A stretch of 30,571 nt of DNA from the IMG/VR virus record IMGVR_UViG_3300044858_004159, positions 1 to 30,571 of that record, one strand, 5' to 3'. The translations under genes were made by a program, and so were the position numbers. Below are positions 29,192-30,571 of this stretch, in pieces; position 1 is the first letter of the stretch, and the number at the start of each line of letters is the position of its first letter. A model generated the notes under the pieces. That model was not told the DNA's origin and ran no database searches. It was given only the letters and a program-made list of their open reading frames with translations. This DNA is from a virus.

Positions 29192-29341
29192 AGGTGTAAC
29201 CTCAGCGCAGCAACTGCTACACCTGTGTAGTGCTGGCCTCCCTGCGGGAGAGGCCCGCACACCGTCCACCGGTCAAGTCAGTTGCTGCAGCTACAGCCTC
29301 ATTGCATCGTTTGGCCCCTCAAGGGGGGATTGCTAAACACA
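29192..29341. promoter_or_regulatory. Palindromes upstream of the capsid gene
   Basis: AGGTGTA (29192-29198) pairs with TACACCT (29218-29224), and CTACACCTGTGTAG (29217-29230) is itself a palindrome, so one half-site is shared by two structures. A GGCCTC/GAGGCC hairpin follows (about 29236-29256) and a CCCCT/AGGGG one near 29314-29328. No T runs follow. This is where T7 has its strongest late promoter (phi10). Confidence 0.45.
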
Positions 29342-29387
29342 GGTTGCAAGAAGCCACGGGCAAACAACCCAAACGCTTTTTGCAACC
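29342..29387 (+). promoter_or_regulatory. Hairpin abutting the capsid start codon
   Basis: GGTTGCAAGAAGC (29342-29354) pairs over 13 positions (one G-U) with GCTTTTTGCAACC (29375-29387); the 20-base loop has an inner GGG/CCC pair. The right arm ends at the base before the capsid ATG at 29388. It could regulate or protect the capsid mRNA, or be an RNase III-type processing site. There is no Shine-Dalgarno. Confidence 0.7.
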
Positions 29388-30404
29388 ATGGCAGTAAACA
29401 ATGCCTTGCTGGCCCGGCTTGGCCAGATTCGCGGGGCTGGCGATGTTGAGGCTATTTTCCAGAAACTCGGACAATCCGAGATTCTGAACGCGATGAAACG
29501 CGAGTGCGTCTTCACCAGATTCGTGAAGACCCGGAACATCAAGGGAGGCAAGTCGTTTGACTTCCAAGTTACTGGTCGCGCCGCCGCCTCCTACATGACC
29601 CCTGGCGTGCCGCTACTGGGTGGCCTGGCCGGCAACTCCCCCAGCGATAGCAACGTCCGGAACATTGCTGTCGATGGTCTCATGGTCGCCGACCAAGTGA
29701 TCGCCGACCTTGATCAGCTGATGAGCTACGCCGATGTGGCATCCGAGTACTTCGAGCAACTGGGCATCGCCCTGTCCTGGGAGACCGACAGGCGCATCGC
29801 TCGCATCCTCTTTGCCGCAGCCAACAGCACCGTCGAGCCCTTGGCCCGAACGATCAACACTGGCCGGACCGGCTTCAAAAGGACCCTGACGGCTGGCTAT
29901 GCCGCCGCATCAAAGCAGGCCAAAGGCGATGAGCTGGCATCCGCCATCGGTGACGTCAAGGTTGCCATGAGGAAAAAGGACGTACCCACTGCCGGCCTGG
30001 TCTGCGTGGTGCCGCCCGATGAATACGATTTCCTCAATGAGGGGACCCGTGTCATCAACACGGACTTCAACGGCGGGCAGAGTAACGGCACCATCGCCAG
30101 TGGCGCGGTTGGCCGGGTGAAAGGAATCCCTATTTACGAATCCAACCACCTGATCCAGCCCGCTTACACGCTGAACCCGCTTGACAAGAACCCTGATTAT
30201 GCCCAGGACCTGACCAAGTGCCGGGCCTTGATCTTCAACAGGGAAGCCGTGGGCATGCTTACCTTGCGGGCCCCTAGGTTCCAGATGACGACTGCGGACA
30301 GCACCTTCAACATCCAATACCAGGCCACCCTTGGCGTGGCCTCGCAGTCGATCGGCATCGGCCGGCTGCGGGATGAATGCGCTGCCTGCATCGTGATCCC
30401 CTAA
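29388..30404 (+). CDS. Major capsid protein (gp10-like)
   Basis: The 338-residue protein matches T7 gp10A in length (345) and build: an N-terminal helix region (LLARLGQIRGAGDVEAIFQK), the capsid block FTRFVKTRNIKGGKSFDFQV, then TGRAAASYMTPGVPLLGG, an IAVDGLMVADQVIADLDQLM spine-helix region and a beta C-terminus with FQMTTADSTFNIQYQATLGV. It forms the HK97-fold shell. It is flanked by a long hairpin before and a strong terminator after, as expected for the most highly expressed late gene. It is AT-richer than neighbours in its wobble positions. Confidence 0.93.
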   Translation: MAVNNALLARLGQIRGAGDVEAIFQKLGQSEILNAMKRECVFTRFVKTRNIKGGKSFDFQVTGRAAASYMTPGVPLLGGLAGNSPSDSNVRNIAVDGLMVADQVIADLDQLMSYADVASEYFEQLGIALSWETDRRIARILFAAANSTVEPLARTINTGRTGFKRTLTAGYAAASKQAKGDELASAIGDVKVAMRKKDVPTAGLVCVVPPDEYDFLNEGTRVINTDFNGGQSNGTIASGAVGRVKGIPIYESNHLIQPAYTLNPLDKNPDYAQDLTKCRALIFNREAVGMLTLRAPRFQMTTADSTFNIQYQATLGVASQSIGIGRLRDECAACIVIP

Positions 30405-30427
30405 GGTTTGGCCTGACGGAGCGACTT

Positions 30428-30454
30428 GGCCCTCGGTTTGCCGGGGGCCTTTTT
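30428..30454 (+). terminator. Rho-independent terminator after capsid gene
   Basis: GGCCCTCGG (30428-30436) pairs with CCGGGGGCC (30441-30449) over nine positions (one G-U) around TTTG, followed by TTTTT. It occupies the same place as the T7 T-phi terminator, just after the capsid gene. Confidence 0.9.
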
Positions 30455-30466
30455 CATGGCAGCCGA

Positions 30467-30472
30467 TAGCAT
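30467..30472 (+). promoter_or_regulatory. TAGCAT element before tail tube gene
   Basis: TAGCAT follows the capsid terminator and lies 24 bp before the ATG at 30497; CTCTGCA follows it. It resembles the elements at 6737 and 25420, so it may restart transcription after the terminator. Confidence 0.3.
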
Positions 30473-30496
30473 GTGCTCTGCACCGCTGGATCGCTC

Positions 30497-30571
30497 ATGG
30501 GCCTGGCCAACCAGTCAGCGACGCCAGGCCGCACCACCCTGCTGGATGCCGTCAACATCCTGCTGGCCGTG
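30497..30571 (+). CDS. Tail tubular protein A (gp11-like), 5' end only
   Basis: The window ends after 25 codons. MGLANQSATPGRTTLLDAVN followed by ILLAV resembles the first helix of T7-like gp11 (ELSAVNDILASIG), which forms the adaptor ring between portal and nozzle. Its place directly after the capsid gene and terminator matches T7. The call rests on few residues plus gene order. Confidence 0.7.
   Translation, partial: MGLANQSATPGRTTLLDAVNILLAV

Noticed and set aside
28154-29269. 371-codon minus-strand open frame
   Set aside because: Shadow of the scaffold gene; no ribosome-binding site and no motif.
1-30571. CRISPR array, insertion sequence, rRNA or photosynthesis genes
   Set aside because: Looked for; no regularly spaced repeats of CRISPR type, no transposase, no rRNA and no psbA-like gene are seen.

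Overview
The window looks like most of the genome of a T7-like podovirus (Autographiviridae type). It carries a single-subunit phage RNA polymerase, a gp2.5-like ssDNA-binding protein, a gp6-like 5'-3' exonuclease, a gp8-like portal, a gp9-like scaffold, a gp10-like capsid protein, the start of a gp11-like tail tube protein, internal virion proteins, a gp17-like tail fibre and a gp19-like terminase. It is GC-rich and densely packed, mostly with ATGA, GTGA or TGATG stop/start overlaps. A tyrosine integrase lies upstream of a tRNA-Leu(UAA)-like fragment of about 45 bp, which recalls the arrangement reported for the Prochlorococcus podovirus P-SSP7. A picocyanobacterial host (Synechococcus/Cyanobium-like) is therefore my best guess, but this is inference; no photosynthesis or other host metabolic genes are present.

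Layout. (1) 1-6705, plus strand: end of one internal virion protein, a 1143-residue internal virion protein, tail fibre, a tail-associated protein, and two small membrane proteins that are candidates for spanin and holin. (2) 6979-8359: an unknown, probably virion-associated protein, a convergent L,D-transpeptidase (minus), and a small terminase-like gene (plus). (3) 8356-11625, minus strand: large terminase, an acidic repeat protein and a RepL-like winged-helix protein, inverted relative to the rest. (4) 11626-12364: a noncoding hub rich in hairpins between divergent units. (5) 12365-16973: small early genes, two related winged-helix (MarR-like) regulators, the integrase and a KilA-N protein. 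(6) 16974-25399: putative attP, RNA polymerase, then a nucleic-acid operon (SSB, RuvC-like nuclease, coiled-coil protein, zinc-ribbon protein, several unknowns, exonuclease). (7) 25449-30571: head genes ending in a terminator after the capsid gene, then the start of the tail tube gene.

How the genes fit together. The integrase, attP-like site, winged-helix regulators and KilA-N protein suggest a temperate or formerly temperate T7-like phage. The RNA polymerase would drive the replication and structural operons. No DNA polymerase or primase-helicase gene is present between RNA polymerase and exonuclease, where T7-like phages normally carry them, so replication may lean on the host replisome.

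The observations I rate highest are: a CTAG repeat with a 12-bp period at two regulatory sites (before the second MarR-like gene and before the SSB operon); phenylalanine at the T7 RNA polymerase Tyr639 position; the missing replisome genes; the tRNA-Leu attP candidate; and a long hairpin that ends directly at the capsid start codon.
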